Shown here piece after piece: positions 1 through 12,539 of a stretch of DNA of 64,000 bases. The notes beneath the pieces are model-generated. The model had not been told where the DNA came from and did not search any database. It worked only from the letters and a program-made list of their open reading frames with translations. This DNA is from Ulota crispa (taxonomy: Eukaryota > Streptophyta > Bryopsida > Orthotrichales > Orthotrichaceae). The DNA is taken from the NCBI GenBank assembly GCA_963920765.1, contig OY987249.1, forward strand, positions 2,761,230-2,825,229. Direction: 5' to 3'. The translations under genes and the position numbers were made by a program. The number at the start of each line of letters is the position of its first letter. The stretch's first letter is position 1.

Positions 1-328
1 ATAATATACATAACTCCAATCAAGTTACGGCTTTTCAAAATCTCCTCTACAAATTTTTAAAATGAATTTGTAGTATAAAATTTTCTCCAAGGTCTAGTGT
101 ATTTGAGGCTCATTTCCAAGAGCTCCTAGCACTAAAAAAGTCAAAATTGCAATGGACATCCTCGCACAAAATCTTGAAAAGAAAAATCATAATCAATCAT
201 TTACAAAATCGGATTTGGAATGCTAAAACTAGACTTCAAAAAGAATAATTAAAAACTAAAATATATTAAAAATAGCAACTTAGTTAGGTTTTATAAAAGT
301 TCAAAGTACTATCTTGGACATTTAGGAG
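1..328. mobile_element. Partial repeat, right end of a TTAA-family element
   Basis: Matches 23885-24231 over its whole length (for example TATTTGAGGCTCATTT) and ends ACATTTAGGAG just before TTAA (329-332), the same end as the other copy. The left end lies outside the window. It shares its TTAA with the next element. Confidence 0.6.
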
Positions 329-332
329 TTAA

Positions 333-1053
333 CCCCTAAAGGACCAAGCCCCCTTTTTGGGGACAAATGGGACTTTGGGCACATACCTATGACTAAACTA
401 CTTTGCGTAATTTTTTGAAACTTTAATGGGAGATAGGGAATTCAAAGATCTGTATAGGCATCTAATTTTTTCGTCATTCCGACATTTATTGAAGAAATTA
501 AAAATGAATATATGAGAATTTTAGTTTGGCGGGTAGCCCAAAAACTTCTTTAAAAATTGCATTTTTAACAAATAAAAATTTGAGGTTAGTTCTTTAGACT
601 TGCGTATATGTGGGAAGCTTTGAATCATTCAATTCTAATTGATGAGAAGAAAGTTATGAGAGGTTCCACTTTGCAAGTAGGTGTGGAGAATCTCAAAACA
701 CTACCTACACGCAAACTAAAACTTCCCATAACTTTCATCTCATTAATTAGAATTGAATGGTTCAAAGCTTCCCACATATACATAAGTCTAAAGAACTAAC
801 CTCAAATTTTTATTTGTTAAAAATGCAAATTTTAAAAAAGCTTCTGGGCTGCCCACCAAACTTAAATTCTCATAATTTTCATTTGTAACTTCTTCAATAA
901 ATGTTGGAATGAGGAAAAAATTTAGTGCTTACACAAATCTTTGAATTCCCCATCTCCCATAAAAGTTTCAAAAAATCACGCAAAGTAGTTTAGCCATAGA
1001 TACATGCCCAAAATCCCATTTGTCCCCGAAAAGGGGGCTTGGTCCTTCAGCGG
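333..1053. mobile_element. TTAA-flanked foldback element (piggyBac-like termini), 721 bp
   Basis: TTAA stands on both sides (329-332, 1054-1057). The ends are CCCCTAAAGGACCAAGCCCC and its inverted match, and the two arms pair for about 320 bp each around a spacer of about 85 bp, so nearly the whole element is one hairpin. No transposase. Confidence 0.8.
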
Positions 1054-1119
1054 TTAATGTTAAAAATGCCAATCATACAGCAACACATCTTCTATGCACA
1101 TGGGACTTGTAAGGGTTAA

Positions 1120-3292
1120 GGAATTGAACTGAAAAAGCCTTGGGTAAGAAAAGAGGATGAATCTGTCAACTTATTCTCAATGAAACAATAAATCCGCCAG
1201 ACTTCAGATCAAAGCAACTGAATTCGTGGATGAACGTTCAAATATAGATGGTCTTATCCAATGGTTTCCCTTACATGCATGTATTCTAGGGTACGTGTCG
1301 CTTGCCCATTGGCCGAACAAAACAAACTTCCACGGTGGAGCAAATTCCCATGCTGGCATGAAGTGAGAAAATAATGGGCAAAACCTTATTTTTTTTTAAA
1401 AAGAAAAAGTCTCCATGCACCCAGTCGGGCCAGTACTAGAATCAAAACCAAAAAAATACACAAATGTTCATTGATTAAGATTAAAATTTAAAAAGAGCGT
1501 GATGGGCACTTTCCACGAGTGCCACGAGGACCTGAGATGACATAGCAGACTGAGATATTTTGAAAAAAAGCAAAGCTACGCCATTATCAGCATCAGCACA
1601 CTTTCAGTCCCCTGTCGACATTCTGCACAAAAAATCAACTTCAAAAACAACATTCAAAAGTAAAGTTTTGGTTTTTAATAGCATAGTTCGAGAAGATTGC
1701 GGCAGGGCTTTCGGGGACACAAGCTCACAGCAGTCTCACATGGACAGTACAAGGAATCACAGGCCACCGACCAGCAAAAAGAGAGAAAAAACTCCGATAT
1801 ATCTGAGACTACAATCCAAAAAGATCGCAAAGCAAACGACATTGTAGGAACGAGAAGCAGGAAAAACTGTGCATTACGTCAAAAGCAACAATAAACAAAA
1901 CTAAATAAACTTCACATCCACAGACCATTTCTAGCCAACCTCAAAACTTTTCATCAATTAGAAACTCATGTTTCGTATAACCATTGACAAGTCTCCTTGC
2001 AGATTTATTCTCCAACATTGGGTATTCAAACCAAGAAGTACGGAAGAAAAAAGGTAGTACTTCAAGGTGTTGCAACGCAGAGAAAAATTACAAATTTTGC
2101 AGTGGGAAGGAAAATACGTTGGCAGGTCTATGCATCAATTGCTCACTTTTCATCTATAAGCTTCTCCAGCCTGTTGTTTTCAACGCAAACACAAAAGCAA
2201 GATTTGCTCTAATTCTATGACACATAAGGGCCAGGTAAAAGGGAGGGAAAGCTTGACACGTGAAAAGACTGCAAAATTGCGTTCATTAGCATAATGACTT
2301 TTCCAACATCTGAAACTACAAGTTTACTGGATTTTCAATCCAAGAATGAAAATAATCTACAAGCACAGCATGAAATGCAGGGGAAGGGGGGTTTCAAAAA
2401 TGCTGAGGAGACATGTGCACCTTATTTCCTTGAGAAGTGCAATGTCATCACCAACATAGAAATCTGCAAGAGAGACTAACGGCGATCATGTTTACAAACT
2501 CCGCTTTCTTGTCTTTTTTTTCTGTTTCCTCCAACTTTTTTTCCACTATTGACACAAATTTGAGCTTAATGACTTCTCTTTTTGCGTAACTGCCGAAAAA
2601 TAGTAAGGTAAAGGTAAATTTTGATAGCCATCACCACGTCTGTCTTAAGATCTCCTCCCCTTTCCCCTTCCCTCCCCCCTCCGGATTCTACTGAAAAAAA
2701 AAAACTCCAAACTGGATTGGCAGCGACCGGAACCACCGTTGTTAATAAAGCCTAAGAAGCCACATTATCTGGTCAATCTTTGCTGTAAGTGCAGGAATTA
2801 CACTGACACGGCAGTAGCACCACCCCCAGGCTCTCTTCTTCTTCTTCTTCTTCTTCTTCGCCTTCTTCCACCATCTCGATGCCTCAAAACTCTTCAGCTT
2901 CAAATCCAACCGACTAGAGAGGGGTTCAATTTAACACCTGTTCAAAACCTTAACCACAATGTCTAGATAATCATCACCTTTACAATCCACTTTGTTACAG
3001 AGCTTGCACCCACTTCCACTCTTGCCAGCTTTCCAAAGCCTGTTTCAGCCAAAGGAACCAGTTCAGAAGTCTCTCACAGCAACAACAATCCTTGAATGAC
3101 CAATACTTGACTGCTCGCATTGTGCAGGCATAGATTCAAAAGGCCAGCTTTTATATAATCATGTTTGCAAGAATTTGGCAAAAAAGGTATAATATCAGAT
3201 ACATAGAGAGTCACATTCTCAAAACAGCGAGAAATGAGTCCAACTTTGAGCCTTTAAGGGTTAACAGGAACCTTAGTACTAACGTCTTACCA
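1120..3292. other. Sequence 3' of the PIF gene, with a (TTC)n run
   Basis: Mostly single-copy looking DNA without a gene. A TTC microsatellite lies at about 2837-2860. CCTTTAAGGG followed by TTAA at 3251-3264, just beyond the PIF stop, is an orphan TTAA-family end within the probable 3' untranslated region. Confidence 0.45.
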
Positions 3293-3804
3293 CTAATGAG
3301 GAGGGCCGCCGTTCATATTAGCAGCCTGTTGCTGATGTGTGTGCTGTGGGTGCGATTGCGGCGGGTGCTGCTGGTGTTGTTGCTGATGTGGCTGGTGTTG
3401 TTGCTGATGTGGCTGATGTTGTTGCTGATTTGGCAGATGTTGCTGGAGCTGCTGGTGTTGTTGCTGATGTGGCTGGTGTTGTTGCTGATTTAGCTGGTGC
3501 TGTTGCTGATTTGGCTGATGTTGTTGCTGGTGCTGCTGGTGTTGTTGCTGATGTGGTTGGAGTTGGAGTTGTTGCTGGTGTTGTTGCTGCTGCTGCTGCA
3601 TTTGGTGCTGCATCAAGTAAGCATTGTACTTGTCCATTCCTAAAGCCTGCACATCGCACTAAACAAGTCCTTCAGACCAAGAAGGCCAAATTCACGGTAT
3701 ACAAGCACACAACCTGGGTAGGCAAAAGGGTTTATATCTACAAAAAATTCATAACTGTGTAAAAGGGAGGTTTAAGAGATCTAACCGGATTCATCTGCAT
3801 AGGC

Positions 3805-3836
<32 letters not shown>

Positions 3837-6376
3837 AAGGCGAGCCATATAAGCACCGTAAGAATCCATGACACCACCAGGAGTTTGATAGCGGAAGTCA
3901 TGCACGTCAACCATGTTAGGTGCACTGGTCATGTTGCCATTCATGGACGGCCCTGCATGAGATGGCATGGGCATCACCGCCCGCCCTTGTGCAGAAACGC
4001 CCATGTCCATCATTCCCATCCCCAGCCCCATTGGCATCATGCCCATGCCCATGCCCATCGACGGCATGGCTGCCATTTGCGACATCTGCATGTGCTGCTG
4101 CATCCCAGACGGCACAACCATTGGAGGCAAGGTCCCTGTCCTCATGGACATCATCTGCTTGAACAAAACATGTAGAATTAGCATTTTCACAGTTAAACTG
4201 ACGGTTGAGAAAAAATAACCAAATTGGTCCAAAATAGTTTCTGGCGAGCAAGTACCTGCAGCTGGACCTGGAGCAATTTCAGGTACTCAATTGCCTCGTC
4301 CAGCATGGATGCCTTGTCGGTCTAAAACACATACACCATTAGGCACACTTAGAACAGCATGAAGGAGAAAGTGACCATAACAATCCAACCAATGAAATAG
4401 TTAACCTCCAGAACATGGCAGCGTCAATACAAAAAACTAAGCCCTGAATGAAGATACTACGCACACCTTGTTAGAGTTCGGAATAAGCTCTTGCAAAGCT
4501 TTCATCTTCTCATTGATTCTGTCTCTTCGCCGCTGCAGAGAGCAAAAACCCAGGAGACAAACAAATGAACAAACATTCACAGAAAACTTCTCCCATCTCA
4601 AAAATTCCTAGACATAGACGAAAAAGGTTGCTTACTCTTTCTGACTGGTTGTGAACTTCGGCAGCTCTACTTCGTTTGGTTGTGCCACCACGACCAGTCG
4701 CAGGCTTCTTTGTATCTACCGACTCGTCTTCTCCGTCCTGCCAATGCAGACACACAACGAGATACAAATCAGGAAACCATGAAAAGTTGAGAACTCTGAG
4801 AATTTCATTTGGTATTACAGTTTCCAATTTTGGCTAAAGTCTTACTTCGCTTTGACATTCGGTTTCTTCCCTCTCGCTTGACTTCCTTTTAATGCTGGCA
4901 GAGGCCTCTTTAGGTCTTTCAGCACCTGTTCCATACCGGCCAGATGAGGATGTGATGGAAGGCTCCTGTATATCAGGGTGCTGCGTGACATGAGACACTC
5001 CTTTCCCCGACGACGTCGCAAGAGATACCTGAGAGCGGCAAGCTTCCTTCTCAGGAGGTGACATACTTTTACATTCACCTCCGGGAGCGAGATCCTTCAC
5101 CGGGGACATCTGAGGAGCAGTTTGCCATCTCAAATCCTCCAAGCCATTGCTCTGTTCCCTCTCTGTGGCTTCAAGTTGCACCTTCTCCTCTTGCCTGGCA
5201 GTGGCGGACTCTACAATAGAAGACCCGGAGGAAGTACATGCCTCCACATTAGGTCTCCCCACCTGCGGCTTAAACCGAGCATTATTAGGAGGTGGTGGTG
5301 GAGGGATAGGATGCAAGGATCCAGCCAGGCTATGCAAATTCGCTTTCACGATTGCAGCAGGCCTGGAGAAGTGGGAGAAGTTCATGGAGCCTGGTCGGTT
5401 ACCAGGTGGAGACTGGTGAGGCGCTACAGGCTGCTGCATTTTGGGAGGCAGCATAGGATTCGTGGGAGAAACCGAGGGAGATGTTTTCGACGTGGGCGCG
5501 ACCATGTTGGAGCCATTCATAGGTTGGTTCCATTTTTTGAGAGTAGACGGTTGCATGGAGTGCAGAGTTCGCACTTTGCTGAACGCATCAGCTCCAGCTT
5601 GCGGTAGAATGCCGGCAGCACGACCCGCGCCAAGCATCATGGCCGCATCTGCAGCTGCAATTCTGGAGTCAGCAGCTCCTGGTGATCCTCCTGAATGCGG
5701 AGGGCGCATTGTCCTGGTGACGCCATGGGCGAAAGACTCCTTCAACAACTGAGTGTTGGACTCTGGAGGATTTCCGAAGAACTCCGAGCAGTAGCTCCGC
5801 TCCAAGGTAGCATCCAGGGGATATTGCAACCACGACACCATCTCGTCATCGGCGGCATCGATGTTGTTGCTGTTGCTGTTGCTGTTGTTGTTGTTATGTG
5901 CCACATGCTGGGATTCTGTGGTGGTGTCATTTACCACGTCTTCCAAGGAGGCGTGGGACTTCAAAATGGCGGGCTTGCTTGGAGTCACTCCATCTTCAAT
6001 TCCCTGTTCATTGTTCCATCCGCTGTACTGCCACTGTGACTTGCTACATTTGCTACTTTGACCCTGCATGTCTAAATGTCCATTATCGATCCAGTCCAAT
6101 CCCAACGTGTCCTGATCAGGCCTGTCACAGATGCCGATCTCGAGTGTGTGAGAAGCAAAGTAAAAGAGAAGTGGACAAGATCTCAAAAGATGAGGACAAG
6201 CCATGTCATCACATGAAAAAATCATTCAAATTTTATACTTACACTTCGGAATAGTGACTCTTCCTGGACCTCACAAAATCCACTTTCCCGCCCACGTGTC
6301 CCTGTAAGCCTTTTGAAGGGATCAAAGAATCAAGCATACCGCCACTCCTATCTCGCTCTGGCACACAGAGGCTCAT
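3293..6376 (-). CDS. PIF: PIF-type bHLH transcription factor, seven coding exons, 792 aa
   Basis: Nuclear regulator expected to bind G-box/E-box DNA as a dimer and to interact with phytochrome. Coding exons in transcript order are 6376-6243, 6121-4846, 4737-4636, 4532-4467, 4321-4256, 4154-3786 and 3658-3293; phases agree throughout and introns are 101-145 bp with GT-AG ends (first donor GTAAGTAT). The start is the first ATG after an in-frame stop. Residues 487-545 form the bHLH ([18 protein letters not shown], then [33 protein letters not shown]), preceded by the usual PIF lead-in REETECQSE and [10 protein letters not shown] second PIF motif, [11 protein letters not shown], lies in exon 2. 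The phytochrome-B-binding site near residues 50-62 reads [19 protein letters not shown] and lacks the conserved Glu and Gln of ELxxxxGQ. Asn/Ser repeats, Met/Gly repeats and a Gln/His-rich tail (about residues 685-785) are low complexity. The family call is secure; exon ends are read by eye. Confidence 0.93.
6293..6298. promoter_or_regulatory. G-box CACGTG within PIF exon 1
   Basis: The palindrome CACGTG (context CCCACGTGTC) is the preferred target of PIF proteins. It lies about 80 bases inside the coding sequence of this PIF gene. Confidence 0.4.
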
Positions 6377-6415
6377 AGTATGACAACTGCATCACGAGTA
6401 GAATTTCTCAGATTC

Positions 6416-6499
6416 TCAGATTCTCAGTTCTCTACATACATGACTGGATGATTCGAAGAGATGTTGTTCGGCATGCAAGTCCCGAAAAAAGCACTGCAT
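6416..6499 (-). promoter_or_regulatory. Possible upstream ORF in the PIF 5' leader (27 codons)
   Basis: An ATG at 6499 opens a 27-codon frame (starting MQCFFRDLHAEQH) that ends 39 bases before the PIF start at 6376. If the transcript includes it, it could reduce or condition PIF translation. The transcript start is unknown, so this is only a candidate. Confidence 0.3.
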
Positions 6500-8247
6500 C
6501 GTGAGATAAGAAAGAGTCGCTATGAAAGCTAGCGCAAGAAGCGGCTATCACAGAAACTACGGCTTCGTCAAGTCGCTTTGCAAATCAGTGGGGGAGGTCA
6601 ATATAGAAGTACCGAAATGCAAAAACTCGTGTTCATCTTCGAGGAAGACAGCGGAATGCACCAAAAAGGATATGGTCTGTTTCAATGACCCCTTTTCAGC
6701 TGTGCTGGAGCCAGCAGTCACGCAACCTAAAATACCAACCTCAGACAAGCCTTGCCAGAGAAACAGGCGAGGCTGTCAGCCGCTACCCTCTCTCTTCCCC
6801 CGCTGACAACTCAAAACGCCCATAAATTTTTGACAAGGCATAAACAGAATTCACACCTCTCACAAAAGCAGCAGCACGGAGTGACCACTGTCCTGCTCCC
6901 TTCTTCTTCTTCCTCAAAGGCTTCCTTACAACACACCCGACGCTAGTTTCGCACCGTCGTCGTCACCACCTCGACAAATCCAGCGACACCACTCTCGCAT
7001 TCACGCATTCGCCACTCCAAATCCCACTCCACTACTGGATTACTCTACACCGCCAGGATTGCTGCTACTGCCACTGCTCACTACCCACCCACCCACTCAC
7101 TCACTCACGCAACTCCAGTCTGTCTCTTCTTCCAAGATCACGGTCTCAGCTGAACCCCACCTTATTCTCCACGCATTTCGATCCTCCGCACACACCCTCC
7201 CAAACCTCAAACACACACTCTCTCTCACGCACACACACCCAATCTCTTTCTAAACCAAACAACACCCGTCACGCACAACCCCCGCTCACACATTGAAGAG
7301 CACCTCCAGCTCCCCCACCCCCAACAAAGCCACTGACAACAACCGGCAAGAAAGCAGCGAGGTTCGAAAGCTACAAGAAAGAAGGAGAGATTGGACGATG
7401 CGGGGAGAGGCCAGGAGGCATCATCTCATCATCATCCGCATCTCCATAATCTCCTCCGCTATTCCTGTGCATGCGCAGATGTGGGACGGATTGGGCAACT
7501 GAAGTGACACAACACACGTCCAAGCCCACGCAGTGGAATCTCTGGCAATCACAAGCGAGGCTGGGTGCTGGGGGCGGGCATCCTGGCATCCAGGCTCTTT
7601 TCTGCGAGCTCTCTCGCGCACCAAAGCGCGGATGGGAACACCAACGGCGAGCTGGAAGAGGCGGACGAGGAGGGAGGAAGGGCTGGAGCGAGCGAGCAAG
7701 AGAGAGAGAGAGCCAGAGTGGGTGGGGGCGAAATCCTTCCAGCAGTGCAGCGAGAGCCCGGCCCCACGGGGATCCAATCATGCGGCAGCCGCGCTCCCAA
7801 GCCAAGGGGTGCGATATCGCTACTACACCGCCCCCGCTTCGATCACCGCTTCATTTAGCCGCCCGCTCGCCCGCCTCAGCCGCGCGGTTGCGGTACTGCC
7901 CGCGCTGCGCTGCCCCGACTTGCCAGGGTTTCGTCAGAGTCTCCCGGCGCCCCGTTGCCTTTCGTGCGCGCCTCAAAATCTACGCAACCAACTAAGCTCG
8001 ATTCCCCTCTCGGTTTTTTTCATTACCCGGGCAAAATTGCCCGCTGCCCTGCTGCCCTGCTGCCCGTTCTGGACACTGTCTTGCACTTTAATTTTGACTC
8101 TTGGTGGGGTGCCACATTGACCGTTGTAGCCCTTTAATTTCAGAAGGGACAAAGAACGGGAAACTTTTTTGTATGAATATGTTTTGTATATGCACACCCT
8201 GCACATGCTGCTTCTTGGAGTAGGGACAAGCTAAAGAAATTGGGGTG
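6500..8247 (-). promoter_or_regulatory. PIF 5' leader and probable promoter region
   Basis: No coding gene is seen here. From about 6895 to 7330 the minus strand is GA-rich (the plus strand carries CCACC, CACTCACT and CTCTCTC runs), typical of a plant 5' untranslated leader. From about 7500 to 7990 the base composition turns strongly GC-rich, unlike the AT-rich surroundings, as expected for a promoter or CpG-rich first region. The large reading frames on both strands here look like products of GC content. Confidence 0.45.
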
Positions 8248-8588
8248 CACTGAATATTGCGTTTAGGTTGCCCCAGACTAATTTCTTGACATTTTGTGAA
8301 ATGTAAATATTTACAGCTGTTACCATAGTTTTCATCAATAATTATTGTAATATAAATCATTTTTAAAGGTCTTGGCAACAACAATGATGGTGCAGAAAAA
8401 TGAATTAGCGGGCAACAACAATGATGGTGCAGAAAAATGAATTAGCGGCATCCATGTTGTAAACCATGTGAAATCGTTGAATTGAGAGAGTTGCATGAGT
8501 CTCCAATTGGCCAAACAATGAAATATGAGGTAACTTTATAGGATAAGGCAACCGAATCGTGATGGCAACCTAATTGCGATGTTCAGTG
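8248..8588. mobile_element. TA-target MITE with GCGTTTAGGTTGCC ends
   Basis: Ends CACTGAATATTGCGTTTAGG and GGCAACCTAATTGCGATGTT...CAGTG are inverted copies; TA follows the right end and TG (probably a changed TA) precedes the left. A 37-bp direct duplication lies inside at 8374-8410 and 8411-8447. Non-autonomous; same family as 38180, 43625 and 47791-48685. Confidence 0.8.
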
Positions 8589-9544
8589 TAGAAATGGTTT
8601 GGTTTCATGAAACTTCTTGGTTGTTTGGAGACATGACTTTGGGAAAACCAACAATTGTGGGTTTGAAATGAACTTGGAAAGTTGAATTGTAGAAATCTAA
8701 CATTTTGCAGTTTATTTATTTTTTTAATACTTGTAGAAATTGCCACCTATTTTTGTAAGAGAAAAGGATTGCAAAACTCGTTATGCAGAAACTCCGCGTG
8801 CAAAACCGCAAGGGGTTTTAATCAAGTAAATAGGGACACAATTTTCATGTTGAAAAGAGAAAAATTAGGTGGGAAAATATAAAATTGTTCTGTTGAGCTA
8901 GATTGTGATTGAAGATTGCGTAGTAAAGATGCGACAAGTTAAAAGAAACATAAAAAAAATTGACTTTGTTTTTTGAGCTTTTAAAGGTGACTCAAACCAA
9001 ACATACAATTGTACTCAATAGCATGATTTATTGTGTGGTCATGAGTGGGTTTACTACATCAACAAGTTCTAGAATAACTGACCACAAAATTACTTGAGCA
9101 TTTACCATTTACAGAATGAAATGATTTACGTTTGAAGCGATTGAAAGGAAGAAGCAATTTTGAAATAATTGTGTTCAGTACATCAAAAGAAGATGCTCTA
9201 TGCTTGAGAGAATCTGCACCCGAGAATGTCCAGTACTTGGATGATAAGTGCTTCAAAACCTCAAAATGTTCTCTTCACACTCAAACCAAGTATGTCAAGC
9301 AATGGCCCTTGAAATCACTATTCAACCTAAGTTTAGTGAAATTTATCCTATTCTCCACTTGGTGATTGATCAATTGACTATTTGAGGGACACGCATGAAG
9401 AGCAAGGGTGCGGGACAAAAATATTAGGATTTTTCAAAAATAAATGTAAAAATCTTAGTAAATCAAATTTATTGTGTAAGGGTGTGAATGCTCTTAGGAG
9501 ATTTATCATTTGCTTCACATCAAGCAAATAATGCATAAGATTTA

Positions 9545-10120
9545 GGGGAAATTATAAATAGGGGCACAAAAATGAAAAACATTACAAATAAGGGCACAAT
9601 ATCAAAATAATTACAAATAGGGGCGCAATTGCAAAAGAATTTATAATTTTTTGTAATTTTTTTTGGTTTGGACATTGGTTGATATAGATACATCATATTA
9701 AATGTTAGTTGACTTCCAAAAAACTTAAAAGCCTCTCCAAATCAAGCTTGAAAAAATAAATTTTAGTAGAGGGGATGGCAATTTTTGGAAAGACCACTAG
9801 CAAAAAACTGCATTGGAACCCACCTTTTTAGATAAGGTAATTCTTGTTGAGTTCCTTGTTTCCAACGCTAAGTTTTGCGCTATTCAGCAAGATTTTGCAT
9901 TGGAAACAAGGAACTCAACATGAACTACCTTAAATAAAAAGGTGGGTTCCAACGCAGTTTTCTACTAGAAGCCTTTGAATTTTTTGGAAGTAAAATGTGA
10001 TGTATCTAAATCAATTATTTTCCAAACCAAAAAAAATTCCAAAAAAAACAAAATATTTTGAAATTGTGCCCCTATTTATAATTTTTATTTTATTTTCACG
10101 CTCCTATTTGTAATTTCCCC
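9545..10120. mobile_element. Mutator-like foldback MITE, 576 bp, 9-bp target duplication
   Basis: Perfect 9-bp direct repeats TAAGATTTA at 9536-9544 and 10121-10129 flank inverted ends GGGGAAATTATAAATAGG and its partner. An inner inverted pair (near 9810-9950, AAGGAACTCAACA) extends the hairpin. Nine-base duplications are diagnostic of Mutator-like elements. Confidence 0.85.
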
Positions 10121-11027
10121 TAAGATTTATCTTAAGGATTGTATTTTTTTTGTAATATTAAATACAATTCTCAATCATTTCAAAGGGCACTTGCAAAGAT
10201 TGGGATTGCTCTAAGTTTCTATAAGTTTTTGGAAAAAGTCACATGTTACAGCCAAAATTCTAAAGACATGTTGAGGAACAATGGTTGCAAAATATTGTAG
10301 AGATTGTTTGGTTCTTGACCTAGTATGAAATAATTTTTGGATGTTTTGAAAAAAAAATTAAGGGAACAAATATTTACATATACAACAAAATCAAGTACAT
10401 GAGAGCTAGATCAAAAAGGAAAATCAAATTGCTCAAAATCTCAAAACGGAGAATTTTAATTGTTTCTGTTGAAATAAAATCATAGAGTAATCAAAATACA
10501 AAAGTTGCTCTCGGTAAGTTTTTGAAGATGGATATGCACCAAAAAACAACCAAAATAAACAAAATTCTCCAAGAATGTATGTAAGAAACAGATTCTTGAT
10601 ATCTATACAGTACCGAAATTTTTATTTTTTTATTTTGTATTTATTTCAGTTATTAATTGCAAGTCTACGAAATCGCATTTCTTTGAATTTTAATCTAAAT
10701 CCTTAATAATCATAAGTAGCAACTTTTTTCTTGTTATATCATTTCAATTTCTTTGAGGATAAACACTATGAATTCCACCGTCACAAATTTCATTTAAATG
10801 TAATCATTATGTTTGTAGTCATGCAATATAATTTGCTATTAACACCATAACTTCGAAATTCTATATTCTAAAACAACCTTTGGGTCTCTAGTAGTCTTCC
10901 AAAATCTAATGCACCTTTGTCACCCAAATTTGAGATACAAAAAAGAGAGAGGGAGAGGAAAAGGTGGGGAAAGGAGGGTGAAAAGTCACCTCCCAAGTCA
11001 TCAAAATTTAAGGGAGAAGAAAACGTA

Positions 11028-11076
11028 TGAATATACATATACATACATGTACATATACATATACATGTACATATAC

Positions 11077-11128
<52 letters not shown>
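11028..11128. repeat. (AT)n / (ACAT)n microsatellite
   Basis: About 55 bp of mixed ATAC/ACAT repeats are followed by 19 pure AT units at 11083-11120. Confidence 0.95.
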
Positions 11129-11129
<1 letters not shown>

Positions 11130-11253
11130 GTATTGTTTCATTTAAATTGCCTTGCTCTATTAGCATTACTGTTGTCTTCTACCATCTTCAAAGTTTTTGA
11201 AAAGACTTGTCATGTGAAATTGTGTTTTCCTAACAAGGTTAATGTTTTCTTAA

Positions 11254-11487
11254 CCCTTAAAGGATGAGGCTACTATTGTACATACTATGTACGCTGTTGT
11301 ACAACTGGCATTTACTACCAACAAAAAGTTTTAATTTGGGATCTTAATTACCTCACTAGAACAACATTGATTTGTATTCTAACTTCTTTGTTGATCTCAA
11401 ATGTAATAAAGGTGTGGATGCACTCCAAATACAAGAAAAGTACACCGTATTATACTGGTTGCAAAGGGCTGCCTTATCTTTTAGGGG
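11254..11487. mobile_element. TTAA-flanked MITE (piggyBac-like termini), 234 bp
   Basis: TTAA at 11250-11253 and 11488-11491; ends CCCTTAAAGGATGAGGC and, inverted, CCCCTAAAAGATAAGGC. Confidence 0.75.
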
Positions 11488-12539
11488 TTAATAACCCTAA
11501 CCACACAATTTTTTCATCCTTTTACATTTAAATTATGATATATTTTTCTTGATGAAGATTGAATCTGGAATTTTTTGGTTTTTTTATTTTATTCTTTTTG
11601 TTCTTATGGATGGCAAACATGTGGCTTCTTGTAGTATAATGGTTGGTAATCAGTGTTCCTTTGCTATTATTAATTCTTGAATCCATTTGCTTATAGTATT
11701 GATAGCTTATATATGTTTTTTGTCTTGAACTTCAAAAACAACAATGTATTTAAGATTTTTGATTTTGTGCCTAATTTTCTATTGTTGTGTGTCTAAAAGT
11801 GGTATTTTTGCTTTTGTAGAAACACATGTTGGTTAGTAATCAAACATTAGTAGATCTTATACAAATGAATATCCAAAGATAGCTGGATATATATAAATGA
11901 ACATGAGTCAATTAGCTTTGTGACAATTTTGTGCACCCAAAATTCTGAAACTTTATATTTGTTTTTATAAGGATCTTTACAATTGCTTATTTGGTACACA
12001 TGCTATATTTAGTATTGAATATTGCTTTTTGTGCTTTTATAATGAAATTTTTTTGTACAAAAAAAATCTTTTGTCTTGTAATATTACTGATATTTGCTAT
12101 ATATTGCTCTTTGGTTGAGAACGCAAAAAAATTGAACTATCAATTTAGCAAAAAGATACAAGAAAACCTACATTATTTGTGTGTCAACATTGATTTTGAC
12201 CAAGAATGTTTACATGATTGTGCAACTATATTGATATTCAATATCATGCATTTTGTGAATGGTAGGTGTAAAGAAATTGCAGAAAACTAGGATCTAACAT
12301 ATGCAAAATAATCATTTACTGTTTGAGTTTGAACTCAAGTAATGATATGGATAGTGCACCCAAACCTAAAATCTTAAATGTCATGTCACATAAGCATTAT
12401 CCAAGGATTTTCAAAACAATTTGTGTTTTTAAGCAATAATAACTTGGAACACAAGTTGCATGAATTAGAATATGTGGATTTCTCTCCAATTGATTTTACA
12501 AACAATTTAAAAAGGAGGTGATACAAAAGCTAACTTAAA

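Noticed and set aside
608-799. 63-codon frame in the centre of a foldback element
   Set aside because: It lies in the hairpin loop region of the 333-1053 element and has no coding character.
3337-3762. Ala/Val-rich 141-codon frame on the plus strand
   Set aside because: It is the reverse complement of the CAG/CAC repeats of the last PIF exon.
5122-6061. Several plus-strand frames of 90-161 codons
   Set aside because: They are shadows of PIF exon 2.
7371-8120. Overlapping 100-195-codon frames on both strands
   Set aside because: This is a GC-rich leader/promoter zone; the frames overlap each other and show no domain.
10850-11030. Possible small basic peptide gene before the AT repeat
   Set aside because: The frame runs into the microsatellite and has no other support.
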